A stretch of DNA of 64,000 nt, taken from positions 7,416,298-7,480,297 of the forward strand of contig JABACO010000006.1 in assembly GCA_013339895.1 (NCBI GenBank), read 5' to 3'. The stretch comes from Ephydatia muelleri (lineage: Eukaryota > Porifera > Demospongiae > Spongillida > Spongillidae). Positions within the stretch are counted from its first letter, which is position 1. Every line of letters begins with the position of its first letter. Of the stretch, positions 11,362 through 22,539 are shown piece after piece. Below the pieces are notes generated by a model. It made no database searches and was not told where the DNA came from. It saw only the letters and a list, made by a program, of their open reading frames with translations. A program made the translations under genes and the position numbers.

Positions 11362-11883
11362 CTGTTGCGTTAAGATCTAGACTGAATATCGTCCACAAAC
11401 TCGACATAGCCTGTTTAGATACTCTTGATGTTGTTCCATACTTGTAATTTTTACTCTGAAACAACAGGAAGTGCAGAAACCCGATTTTCTGACGTGCGAT
11501 CGCACGTCTTTGCAAATGCACAACGGGCGAGGAAAAAACCCTCTGTTCACCAAACCTTCACAGAATTACTATGATACGATTGCTGTACAGGAAGGTATTA
11601 ATTATATACTTGGGAAAACTGCAGGTTACTTCCAAGACAAATCACCACAGTGCAAAAAGTTTGTTATGCGACACTGTATATTATAACGTGTATTCGAATA
11701 TAAGCAGCAATATAAGCTGTCTGCGTATTGAACATTATAAGCAAATGCGTATATTGAAATATTGTCAGTCACGTGCGGTTTCTGGTATCTTAGCAAACCT
11801 TTGAATTTCATTAATGTTACACGGTTTGGTGAACCGCGCACTATCGTAATTTGGGCTTTGACCTTCCGTAAACCAGTCCTCCG

Positions 11884-11902
11884 CCCCCCCCCCCCCCCCC
11901 CC
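11884..11902. repeat. Poly-C tract
   Basis: A run of 19 C followed by further C-rich DNA. On the minus strand it lies in a frame that ends in a Gly run. Confidence 0.9.
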
Positions 11903-12000
11903 ATCCCCACTCCCCCCTTTGCATCTGCTTGGTTTATAAAACTTTTCTTCGCACATATAAGTGGTACAACACCAAACACATATATTCAAACACCATAGTG

Positions 12001-12580
12001 CCTTAAGACAGCGGTTCCCAAGTACTAACTTAGTGTGACCTGATAAAGACGAGAATATAATAACATTTGGCGCCAATTGAAATGGCCATACTTACCTCTA
12101 GTGATGGACTTGTTGGTGCTGACTAACCAAATGCGCACAAAAGAAAAATAAATTTTAGTGCCCCCAGCATACTTACCAGTTCGAATAGAAACGCTGCAGA
12201 AAAGCAAAATGAAGTTAGCAAAGCCATTGCGTACTTACCTCAGCAGAATCGACCCGCGCTTGTGATAGCCGAAACCCATAGTCCTTGAGACAGCGGTCCC
12301 CACGTACTATGTGACCTGATAAAGACGAGAACAATAACATTTGGCATCAATTGAAATGGTCATACTTGCCACTGTGTAACTTACCTCAGCAGAATCGGCC
12401 GCTTGTAATAACCGGAGACCAACCCCAATAAAGTGCATTGCACACAAATTGTTCAGAGTCGCTTACCGTATACTAGGCTTGCTTTCAGCAGGTTGATGAG
12501 GCTGATGTACTACATCACAAACGCATCCCCAAAATAACACAAACGTGATAAGCAAAGTCACGTACCTTTCCAGGCCATGC
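12001..12580 (-). repeat. Duplicated segments with splice-donor-like sites
   Basis: The stretch 12001-12110 is repeated at 12282-12372; shared text includes GTGACCTGATAAAGACGAGA and CAATTGAAATGG. A second repeated piece, CTTACCTCAGCAGAATCG, occurs near 12234 and near 12380. On the minus strand these repeats carry GTAAGT donors preceded by short open segments such as ADSAE and VDSAE. Other donors lie near 12090, 12170 and 12462, and pyrimidine-rich acceptors precede several segments. This may be a region of duplicated small exons upstream of the RAG1-N-like exon. Exon phases do not all agree, so the gene model is unresolved. Confidence 0.45.
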
Positions 12581-12784
12581 ACTCACACAGGAACCCGCCA
12601 AAATTAGCCATCACCTGCAATGGCATACTCTAATTGGTGCACTTTTAAATTTGGTTATAAAAAGTAAATAACAACGATAACAGCACTAACCTATTGACAA
12701 GTAAGACTATCACCTATTTCTTGAACTGGCAGAAATCTTCAATGTTACAACATTTACAAGCCTGCGTGAAATTGTAAAAAACAA

Positions 12785-13516
12785 TAGAGGTTGTGCAATG
12801 GGCGGAGCGAAGTGACGTTATTTGTGTTAACCGCCATTTTGAGTGTCAAAAGCAATTGTATGGGCAAGGCTTGTTGTGCAGTTGGATGCAGTAATCGTTT
12901 CGTTAAAGGTTCGGGCGTTCATTTTCCTCAAGATGTAAGAACGTAAGTCCCAGTGGATGGCAGCAGTGGAGATTGGATTCCAAATGAGTACTCGTGGATA
13001 TGTAGCGTACACTTCGTTTCGGGGGAATAGAGCAACAACCTCCTATCCCCTGATTATGTTCCTTCCTTATTCGAGCACATGAAGAGCCCTTTGAAGAGGA
13101 AGCGTGTGCATGATATGAACAGATTCCACAGAACATTGGAGGTGATAAAAAGGAAGTTGGTAAAAAAAAAAATTGATGCTGCTGAGTCTTTGCTACAGCT
13201 ATCGGAACCTGAGGCCAATTATTCCAATCTACACTAACAATCTCTCATACGCAACATACGGGTCTTCAAGCGCACCAACCAGCTCCAATTTTACCTTGTA
13301 ACGCTGTTTGGCAGTGTCATGAAGCTGATAGTAATACTCAGAGTATTTGGCCGTACTTTCTAGCTGCATTGAATCACACGAAATGGCTCAAACGGTTAGT
13401 CAGGAACCTCCAATCACTCTATTACGGATAGACACGTGTGTGCTTTTGACACTCAAAATGGCGCTTAGCAAAGGTTGCTATTGATGACGATTTATGACGT
13501 TATTGCACAACCTCTA
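12785..13516 (+). mobile_element. Small TIR element carrying a broken THAP domain
   Basis: The ends are inverted: TAGAGGTTGTGCAAT at 12785 and its complement ending at 13516. A second matching inner block, CGCCATTTTGAGTGTCAAAA, occurs near 12830 and inverted near 13445-13465. Flanking TA is compatible with a TA target duplication. Inside, from 12859, lies a THAP-type C2CH finger: MGKACCAVGCSNRF, HFPQD, then WMAAVE in a shifted frame, then GDWIPNEYSWICSVHF back in the first frame, then a stop. A downstream open piece (SPLKRKRVHDMNRF) looks like a THAP linker or coiled coil. Two frame changes and one stop break the domain. No transposase core is present, so the element is non-autonomous. P-like or Tc1/mariner-like descent is possible. 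Confidence 0.7.
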
Positions 13517-13619
13517 TACCATACTTTCCATATCATTATGTACTGTATATCCATTTCAAATTGAACAATAATGGTAAGAATAAAAATGGTACACATTAAC
13601 ATTTCAAAATTGTAATGAC

Positions 13620-13990
13620 ACACACTTGCACGTACATGTCCACACACTCGCGGACACACATGTCCACGCACACGCATAAACACACAACACACAGACGGAC
13701 ACATGCACAGTCGCACGTACACACATGACAGGTCGATGTCCACACACACGCATACAGACAGATGTCCACACACACGTATACAGACAGATGTCCACACACA
13801 CGCATACAGACAGATGTCCACACACACGTATACACAGACAGTTGTCCACACACACGCATATGCACAGACACACACACACAGACAGATGTCCCACACAGAC
13901 AGATGTCCCACACAGACAGATGTCCCACACAGACAGATGTCCCACACAGACAGATGTCCTCACACACATATACACACAGGCAGATGTCCA
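13620..13990. repeat. CA-rich minisatellites (26-bp and 17-bp units)
   Basis: Units of about 26 bp (ACAGACAGATGTCCACACAC plus ACGCAT) occupy 13727-13880. They are followed by a 17-bp unit (CACACAGACAGATGTCC) to about 13960. All three frames of both strands stay open, so the frames here are artefacts. Confidence 0.92.
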
Positions 13991-14578
13991 TCAGTATCGA
14001 ATTCCGACTTCTGCATTGAGCGTGTCAAGTTCGGTTTGTACTGACTGTCGCATGCTAAGTACTAAAGGCAAGCGCCAGCTCCTTAGTAATTAGATGCTTA
14101 TGAACGCTTATACAGGAATTGATAACTCGCAGACAAATATACACACAGAATATGTGAAACTTGAATATACACGGTGGTATGATATAAATATACTTACGGG
14201 GGTATATTTTGTACACTTAATTGTGCCTATATAAACAGTGACGTATTTAACACTTGCGGATTCTTGAATAAACGCCGTCTTATATTTCAGTATAGTACTC
14301 AGGCGTATATTTTGGCGTAATCTCAAATATAACCCAAAATATACCGTATCGTATATCTAACTTTTTGCACTGTGCACTTTGATAGCGGTACGGCGAATTC
14401 TCTAAAATCACGATCGTTTATCACGTGCGCACAAGCAACGTAATAGCAATTCTTAAATGCGTATACGTGCAGCTAGCTTTGGTAGTGTGTGAGTTGTGCA
14501 GAATGCTATGTTTTAAACTCTGTTAGATGCCCTTAAAAGTGGGCGACAAAGTTGTTATTCGGTTGCTATGATAGTTGC

Positions 14579-14713
14579 TACACAACCAAAAAGTTAAACA
14601 TTGTTACAGGATGTAAGCACCGAACGGTATTGGTACGGTCCTGAAAACAGGACCGTACCAATACCGTTCGGTGCTTACATCCTGTAACAATGTTGTAACT
14701 TTTTGGTTGTGTA
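14579..14713. repeat. 65-bp-arm hairpin
   Basis: The left arm 14579-14643 is the reverse complement of 14648-14713 except for one inserted base, with a 4-nt AAAA loop. The inner part reads GGTACGGTCCTG-AAAA-CAGGACCGTACC. It is either a tiny foldback element or a cruciform-forming sequence. No gene is attached. Confidence 0.92.
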
Positions 14714-15216
14714 GGCTAAGTGATCAGATATTCCGCAAACATCTATTTAGCCGCAATATGCATGAGGCCACACAGCCGTGTTTCATTGATACATTATTAA
14801 TCATGCATATTAATTTTAATAAGCCCAATAAATTAAATGATTTTGTATGTGTCGCGTCGACGTATCCATTTGTTCAAAAATTTTTCACCTTCACAACTAA
14901 AACTACGACCGACTACCTATTTCACGACCTCGTCCTGACTTGATAAATACACAGCCAAATTCTATTTATTGACCCAGACTGTACCCATACACACACCATA
15001 TATGTATCATATATGGTATACAAGGTTGTGAACAATCTGGTACAAGGTATGTAGACATGTCGACTGTTCGAGACTGCTTAAATCAGGTTGTCCAACGACT
15101 TTGGATCAGAATGATAACATACGCTAACGTAAAATTATCTTCCATGTATGGATTGTGTTTACAGAACTAATAACGTAAATCATATGGTGGTTTTCCTTAT
15201 ATGGAAGAGGTTATTT
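14714..15216. other. No gene recognised
   Basis: AT-rich. A short palindrome, ACCATATATGTATCATATATGGT, spans about 14997-15018. The open frame at 14671-14943 begins inside the hairpin and has no recognisable features. Confidence 0.4.
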
Positions 15217-18200
15217 TTACCACTCTTGACGTATCAAAGTACACAATAAACATTGTAGGAATACAAGTGTTGCTCCAGTCATGTTCAAAAGTAAGTTTTG
15301 TCCGAGTAATTTCTTGCCGTTCAACGTTCTTAATTGTCTGAGTTTCCTCAAAGCGACAGCTATAGCACCACATTCATGAACCACTGAGACTGCTCGGAGT
15401 ATGTTTCTCCCAGGTGTGGAGAAAATGGTTCTGGTCAACTCCAGCAGGGGACAATCATACTCGTTCACAAAGGGCCTTGCACCATCCTGTGACTGCAGCT
15501 TCTGAAAGCCCTGAATAAGGCACACCACAGCTCCATCTTGCAACTTGAAGACAGCTAGCAAGATTCCATATAGCATCTAAAATTAAATAAGAATAAGGCA
15601 ATAGAAACTGCCAACATTATGCATAGATCTTACATCACACTGTGGTGTTCCAAGCTCTATGTAGTCCCCTGAATTTACCAAACACTTCTGCTGTGACATG
15701 ATAGCATGGTGCTCTATCACTTGGTCAGTGAGCCGAACAGATCCAAGCATAATGTTATACGGTATCCCGCACTGCAACAACTGGTTTAGGGTAGTTGCAT
15801 GTCTTCCAGTAGAAACAAGCTGCAACTCTGACAGATTACATGAGCACTTTGATGCCTAGACAAAGGAGTACATGTTATATAATATGTACATGTGTCATGT
15901 GTGCATACACATGTGTACCTTTCTTGGTGTTCCAGGTTGGTAAATAGCTTTTCCAGCAAAAAGTTCTTGCATGGAAATCCCACGCATAATATGTTGTACA
16001 AATGCAGAAGAGTACAAGTCTCTCAATGCAGTTCCACACCTTAGGATCTTATGTTATAAAACATTTAAACATCATCGGTACTATACCTTTCACTTTCACC
16101 ATGACACAAGTAGCGTAAATGCTGCAAAACACAAAACTTTTTTGCTATGTCTGGACTAGGTGCAAGCCTGTTTCCATGAAGGTTGTTATTCCGAACATGC
16201 GAATTAAAAGACTCAAACCTAAAAAGTTAAGTTTATTTAAAATGCACATATATATCATATACCTTTCAGCACTAAATGATGAAGAGGGTCCAAATTTCAT
16301 CATACTGCTGACGAGATGAAGAATAAGATGGGTCTTCTGTTTTAGCAGCAGTGCAGGCATGTTCCGCTTTACAGCTTGAACAAATTCAATGCACACCTTG
16401 TTCCATTCCTCTGCAAGAGATGGTTCGAAGAAAATGCAATACGCAATCTTAAAAACCTGAGAAATGAAGTATCCACCATAATATTAATTCCGTATATAAT
16501 AATTATACATACCTTTAAATGTGCAAGTAGAACTTCCTTATAACCATCGCTTAGGTAGGGCCATCATATGAATGCACACATCTGGGTCCACCCTTTAAAA
16601 TCTCGTCCAACAAAAGAGTTGTAGTATTGGCATACATTACCATACAACTTTGTACTGAAACCCGATGTGTTGAAGGCTTTGATGCGAGCCAGGATTTCTT
16701 TCCTTATCTTCGGACTGAATTCTGGCATTATGTTCTGTAGGATATGCTTGCATGTACCCAGCAACTTTGTATGAAGGATTTCCACTGGTATGCACCTATA
16801 TGTGGAATTATTAAAATTATTGGTATAGTCAACACTCAATTCCTTACACATACTGGTAGAGGTCAGCAGGGATGGATACATGTAGCAGAGGGTTCTCATC
16901 TTCTCTTAGACCAAATGACTTTCTCATCTCAATTTTCTCTTGTTCAGTACGCTGTGATTTGATCACTGCCATCTGCTGCAAGGCTTCCTCCTTGCTACGT
17001 AGTGCGCACACAATGTCTGGGTTTTCAGTTCTAGTAGTCTGAAGTAGAATGAAATACCCCATTCAATGGTAGCAGTTAGAGGAATGCAATGATAGTAACT
17101 TGCCATCAGAAGGCATCCTCCTCATCCATGAACAACAGCGCCACAGCTGCTAGACGATTGATGCCTTGGCAGTACCCCACATCTGAGTCATGCAAATACA
17201 GCAGCACTTTAGTGCTTTACTGCCAAGATGATTCACTAAATCCGAAGCCCTTGGATTGTCACACACTATTACGATTAGTGGAGCAATCACTAACACAACT
17301 TCTTGGAAATATGCATTGAATACAAGTGTTCCCTCTGTCTCCAGTGTTGCCAGCTCTTGCGCTATAGGACCACGAAGATCCAGAGGAGAAACACTGCCAG
17401 AACAGCTCACGAAATGTATGTTCTTCAGTCTTGCATTAAGGTGCCGTGGAAGACCAGCTAATGACAAGAACCATGATTCAAATTTGTGCCACTTTTTGGA
17501 ACGGTTTCCACTCGTATCGTCAGAAAATAGAATAAGTGGAACCATAACCACCCTCCTTCCTGCTGCTTTAGATTTTAGATGATGCGGAGCCAAATAAGCA
17601 GCAGTTTCCTTAAGAAATTGACAACATTACAAAATACATTTCAGTACTTTCTATTTTACATACCTCTAAATCCATTCTGGCAAATCCAGAACCAGATGAT
17701 ACGAGGCGAATAATTTGACAAGGTGGTGGGGCAAGGCCAACAATAGAGGACACTGGGACACTTATTGTGTCATACATAATGAGACTGTCACTAGGTTATG
17801 GTAGTGGTTGGTACCATGATTTGAAACTGCTTGAGATCTAGGAGAATCTCGATCTCAGCAAAGACATCACAACAACTTGAAGAAGCCTACATGTACATAC
17901 ATTTAGTAAAACATAAAATGTGTGGTGGGAAAAAAATTGTTAATCACCTCTTGAAAGAACTTGACCACCACCCCTACAACTGATCCCAGCTCAGCAAGAT
18001 TAAGATAAACACAATCCCTCAAAAAGATGGACTTGCCATTGGAGAGTTTAACCATGGGTGCAAGAAAGCGAGTGTCAGTGTTCCAGACACTTCCATGGTA
18101 CATCTCTCTGAAATATAACATTATGACTAGTTTAGTGACCATGCATGTGTTTACTTATACGTGTATGTGTTTTGCCCTTGCACTTGGTACCGAATGAGAC

Positions 18201-18960
18201 TATGAGATACATCAGTTCGGCCGAGGCACTGTGCAATTATTGATTGCAATGGAATGGAATAGAAAGGCAATCCATTGGAGCTAAGATGCTGAAGTATTTT
18301 AAGACAGTGACTGAGTCATTAATATATTCAAAGTATGTACAGTGCAACCTACTTTAACAGGTGTTACAATATTGGGTAACTTGAATGCTTTGACACTGGC
18401 AAGACTAGGGACTGAAATTCCCATCTGCTTGAGAATGAACCAAACAAATGATAGGGTCTTCTCTCCCTTTGAATATAAGGAAGATAAATAAAATTATTAT
18501 GCTTGGATAGCAACTTACAACTGGATGCGGAGAATGTACTAGTAAATACAGCAAAGCAATAATCTTTGAGGGAAATGGAGAATAATTGCCAGTGCTTGAA
18601 TATTCTAATTCTAGATATTCAAAACACTCCTCAAGAGTAGGGTTATCACTATCAGTGAAATCTTCCCGATCATATTCACTTTCTTCATCACTGACACTTG
18701 GTTCAAATTCACCATACCACTGTTGCTCATCAATGCACTGTTTGTCGGCCTGTGAAGCCTGCTTATCACTTGTGAAAATGTCCTACATGTGTTGTTACAC
18801 TTATGCACCAGATTTGTAATGCACTATCCAACTTCTGCACAGTCGTACTGCTCCCACAAACGGACCTCTTCAACAAAAGCTCTGTGAGAAAGGCTCTCAA
18901 GATGGCCTTATAAAAACTCTGATACTTGAAGCTCTCTCCACAAGGTTCACAACGTAAACC
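15217..18960 (-). pseudogene. Plavaka-like (CACTA-related) transposase gene, multi-exon
   Basis: Exons with GT-AG borders run leftward from about 18960 to 15217. In order I read: a possible cysteine-containing start; an acidic segment (GEFEPSVSDEESEYDRED) ending LLVHSPHPV before GTAAGT at about 18510; EKTLSFVWFILKQMGISVPS; a W-N-D/PM segment (17948-18109); DSLIMYDTISVPVSSIVGLA; VPLILFSDDTSGNRSKKWHK with LAGLPRHLNARLKNIHFVS (about 17590-17200); SKEEALQQMAVIKSQRTEQE; PVEILHTKLLGTCKHILQ with NTSGFSTKLYGNVCQYYNSF and VGRDFKGW (16795-16564); FESFNSHVRNNNLHGNRLAP with SPDIAKKF (16219-16087); and a C-terminal exon at 15576-15217. SDDTSGN-SKKWNKH, PVEILH-LLG, FDTSG and ESFN-R-NRLAPS-DIA are hallmarks of Plavaka-type transposases best known from fungi. 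An in-frame TGA lies after GWTQMCAFI at 16564, and a foreign TBC fragment interrupts the gene near 17109-17189. I did not find its TIRs. Confidence 0.75.
17109..17189 (-). pseudogene. TBC (Rab-GAP) domain fragment inside the transposase gene
   Basis: Twenty-seven codons read DSD-VGYCQGINRLAAVALLF-MDEEDAF and then hit a TGA. VGYCQG-N-LAA-LL-EEDAFW is the signature core of TBC domains, which accelerate GTP hydrolysis by Rab GTPases. The NRLAAVALL form most resembles TBC1D2-type proteins. It uses a different frame from the transposase segment just upstream (LGSKALKCCCICM), and no other TBC motif is nearby. A GCAAGT that could serve as a GC-AG donor follows directly. It looks like a single captured host exon. 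Confidence 0.65.
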
Positions 18961-19162
18961 TGAAATGAAATAAAATACACCTGTACCTGTCACTGGATTT
19001 TGCGCAACAACCCCTTTTCCTTTTCACTTTCAGTACAAATAACTCCATCCCCCTGAACCCCCATTATCAACCGTTACATCGCGGGGGAAACAAAGCACAC
19101 GATTGCAGTCACGGCGAAGGAAGGGGGTAATATTGGCTGTGTTATGAATGTGTGCACGTTTG

Positions 19163-19165
<3 letters not shown>

Positions 19166-19200
<35 letters not shown>

Positions 19201-19215
19201 CGTGTGTGTATGTGT
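19166..19215. repeat. (GT)n microsatellite
   Basis: A TG dinucleotide tract of about 50 bp with a few GCGTGCG interruptions. Confidence 0.95.
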
Positions 19216-19448
19216 GTGTGCTTAAGTGTACATGTGCGTGTATGCATGCACGCTAATGAGTCACAATAGTGTGGGGGTACGTAAAGTACACTCTGAACGT
19301 CGATATACCCTGCATGCCAGACATGCATGCAAGTACACAAAAACATTGCTTACGCTTAGACATTGCCGGTACATGTACAGGCGAGCACGATTTGGAATTA
19401 CAACCGACACGTGTCAAGTTTGAAATTTTCAAGAATAAAAAGATCAAT

Positions 19449-19730
19449 GGCGCTGCATTCAGGCGAGCATTCTGGCTTATTGAATCGGATGCATCCGTAT
19501 GTGGGGCAGGGTGCGCATCCTATTCCTTCTGATTCTGGATCAACTCGGGGGAGCGCGTCTGGGACTCCTGATGTACCACTGCAAGGACCACCACCACTGC
19601 AAAGACCATCACTGCAAAGACCACCATTGCAAAGACCACCACCACATCAGCTGCAGCCATCGTTGGATACGATCATTACAACAATGGGTACCAATTCTAC
19701 CCTCCTAAACAGAGTACTTACCGAGCAGCA
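19449..19730 (+). CDS. Unidentified Pro/Gln-rich open frame
   Basis: From the ATG at 19449 (MALHSGEHSGLLNRMHPY) the frame runs through a Ser/Gly-rich stretch. It then enters a 12-15 bp tandem repeat encoding LQRPP-type units (19577-19640) and ends in DTIITTMGTNSTLLNRVLTE. It then enters a GGCGGATCCAGG-type repeat at 19732 and has no stop of its own before it. It may be a first exon or a chance frame over a minisatellite. No family is recognised. Confidence 0.25.
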
Positions 19731-19815
19731 GTGGCGGATCCAGGAATTTGGCGAGGGGGGGTCCGACATGAATAATAGATGAAAGGAGGGGCGCGCGCTT
19801 CGCGCGCGCAATTTT
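19730..19815 (+). mobile_element. Terminal piece of a CAGTGGCGGATCCAGG element
   Basis: CAGTGGCGGATCCAGGAATT followed by GGCGAGGGGGGTCCGACATG-AATAATAGATGA recurs as the reverse complement at 28384-28437. Related ends occur near 28655-28700 and 45498. The GGCGGATCCAG terminus is typical of widespread non-autonomous, probably hAT-like, elements. Only one end is recognisable here. Confidence 0.6.
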
Positions 19816-22312
19816 TTTTGCATGTTATTCCATAGAGAGATTGCATGGAAACGGAGGCACTCAGTTAAGTTCTTGTTCACAGGCGTTTGCGGCCATATAT
19901 TTTGTGGACAAAAAGTATGTAATCCGAAAAATTGAAATGATTGCGTAATGCCTATAGCAACGCCCTTGACAACCTGGAGAGCTGAAAACGTGAGCTGGTA
20001 CAAAAGACAGGATGGCTACAAGCGCCATTTAAAAGCAGATTACAAAAGAAGCTACAGTTTCCTCTTTTTGATGCAAGTCATTAGGGCCAGCAATTCTTGC
20101 CACGGCAAGTTATGGCTGTTGAAAGCGGGTAACCCTCGACGTACCTTTCCTCTTCGAAGTGTGTTTTCCACGTTCCCAACCGATAGAAAGTTTGAATTCA
20201 AGCTAGAAATTAAAGCTAACAGAAGGTACTAACTAGTTCTCGTATGTTCTTGTAGCCACGATTTTTTTTACCAGCGATACTTACTGTTGAAGTTTATCCT
20301 GAATTGCGGTATTATTATTTCATTCTTTTAGGAGGAGGCGCCACATTTTGTAGAGCTGCAATCAGTAAGTGCTCCTTAACAATGAACAACAACTGTTTCA
20401 CAGGATCTGGTACCGAATGGTACATCCTTTGCAAGGTGCATGAATGGATTGGCTTCTTTCTCACCCCTTGAGACCGAATCCAATATGTGTTTGCCATGCC
20501 AATACGCTCTTGAGCATATTTTATTCTTAGTTATACCTGGAGGGTCTTGTGTATATGGTTGCCAACTAACACACCACCTAAGTATTGTTGCCTATGGATG
20601 TTAAAAGATTGGAGGGCTTCATCCAATTGCTTGACAAAGGGACCAGCAAATTCCTTGTCAGTCACTTTGGTGCTGTTGATTATTTCCTCCTTCTGTTTGC
20701 TTGCTTTCAACTGATCAGTGTTTGTTTAATTTTCTCTACAGACTGTCTCATATCTTCCACCTGCTGGACGATGATTTGAGTTTGACCTATGCCATGAACC
20801 ACTGGATGGTAAAGTCAGTGCATACCAATGCCCTACATGGAGCTCCAAGCTCCAGTGGTTGGCTCACAATCATTAGGCATATGGGACACCACAGCTGCTC
20901 CAGGATTACTGGATGATTGGAACTGTGCTCATCCAGTGAAAATCCCATTTGGATGGGAGGGTAACTGCACGAATGCCAGCAACAATTTTGTGTGGATTTA
21001 AGTTTGCTGGTTGACCACCTGACTTTTGTGGTTGGTTGTTTTGGTAACAAAAGACCAGTGTAAACTTACATGAATACATACATGTATACATGCATCAATT
21101 CAGTACACATAATTATTTTATGGTACCTTCTTGCAGACAACTGCTGTGTGCACTGTCCAATCAAAAGGGCGAAGTGAACTATGTACTCTTCAGATAATTT
21201 CCATCCATCACTTATTTGCATAAACAAAAGATTGTGGGTGAGTGGCATTGCCTGTGTCAATTGCACAGACTGAGTGCAAATCGTCTGCAAACTTGTATGA
21301 ACTCCTTTTTCCCCTTTCTAGCCTCCGTCAAGAAGCGGCCATACACTCTGCATCGCTGGTTTACCTTCATTACGTGGATCTCCATACAATACTGCCCCTT
21401 TTATTCATAAAAAAACTCACGTCTAGATCACAGGTTTAAAAAAATCGTGGCTACTTCTGTGTGTTGTATATGTGTTTCCCCATGTGTGCTGATGAGTGTT
21501 ATTGCTCGCCAAACGTTTTCTATCGGTTGGTTCCTCCACTACGCACGCTTAAAGTAACCCCCTCTTTTCCCGCCAAAGACACATGGGCGAGAAAACGGGC
21601 TGCGCATATCACTGATAATAATGCTTGTACTTGCGCGTCGATGGTTTTGTTTACAGATATGTTACAGCATTTGCAGATGCTATTTATTTTTTACTAAACG
21701 TCTCAAAGTAAGTATGATTTGTGGTTCGCAAAACATGAACAGTATAATGAGATACGATATTACTTTTGGTTTTGGCTCTTTGTAAATTACGGTATTGTCT
21801 AATTATCGACTTTTTGTCCAGCCGCAAACGTCCGTGTGTTCCCAGGCTTATAATTATGTGGATTTTAAATGGGTGTGTTTCATCTGTCAGTTTCGTCAGA
21901 TTTATTTTGTACGTGCGCTTAGTTATTACTTCGATACTTGAGCCACTTAAAATTTGCATCATACTCAGATAACCTACTTCAAGCAATGAACAGTATTCTG
22001 TTTCGTCCCCTGTACATCAGCTGCATAAATCTTCAGCGGACCTATAGGCCCTTTTCCTGTGTCATGTGACCGCTCCGTAATCTAACATACGTCAGTGTCA
22101 CACAATATAAATTAGTACACGTCCGCCATGTTGATTCACAGCTTTTACGGAAATATCCGAGTGACGAAGAGGGCCTAATATATAGCCTGCAGTTTGAAAA
22201 CCACCCAGCTCTTGGCACGTATAAATGCTGGTGAAGTGAGTCATAGAAAAAAATCGCGGGAATCACATAGGCGACGCATGCAACTTTACGCGTCACCGGA
22301 GATAGTATATCG
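19816..22312. other. No gene recognised
   Basis: About 2.5 kb with only short frames on both strands and no domain or exon chain that I recognise. Base composition is ordinary for the window. Confidence 0.4.
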
Positions 22313-22539
22313 TCTCTATGTTAGTCTCGTACCCAGACCCTGATTCCCACAGCTACGGATGGATTACATCACCGCTACGTGGAAAGAGGGTCTGGCGAAA
22401 TGCCCAACAAAAGTCGTTCTACGTGCGCCTGATTTTAGGCGCACAATCAGAATGAAGTGCTCCGTGACGTCAGATGGTAATACATAATATTAATTATTTG
22501 ACAAAAGCAATTACGCATACCTGTAGATACCCTGTACAT

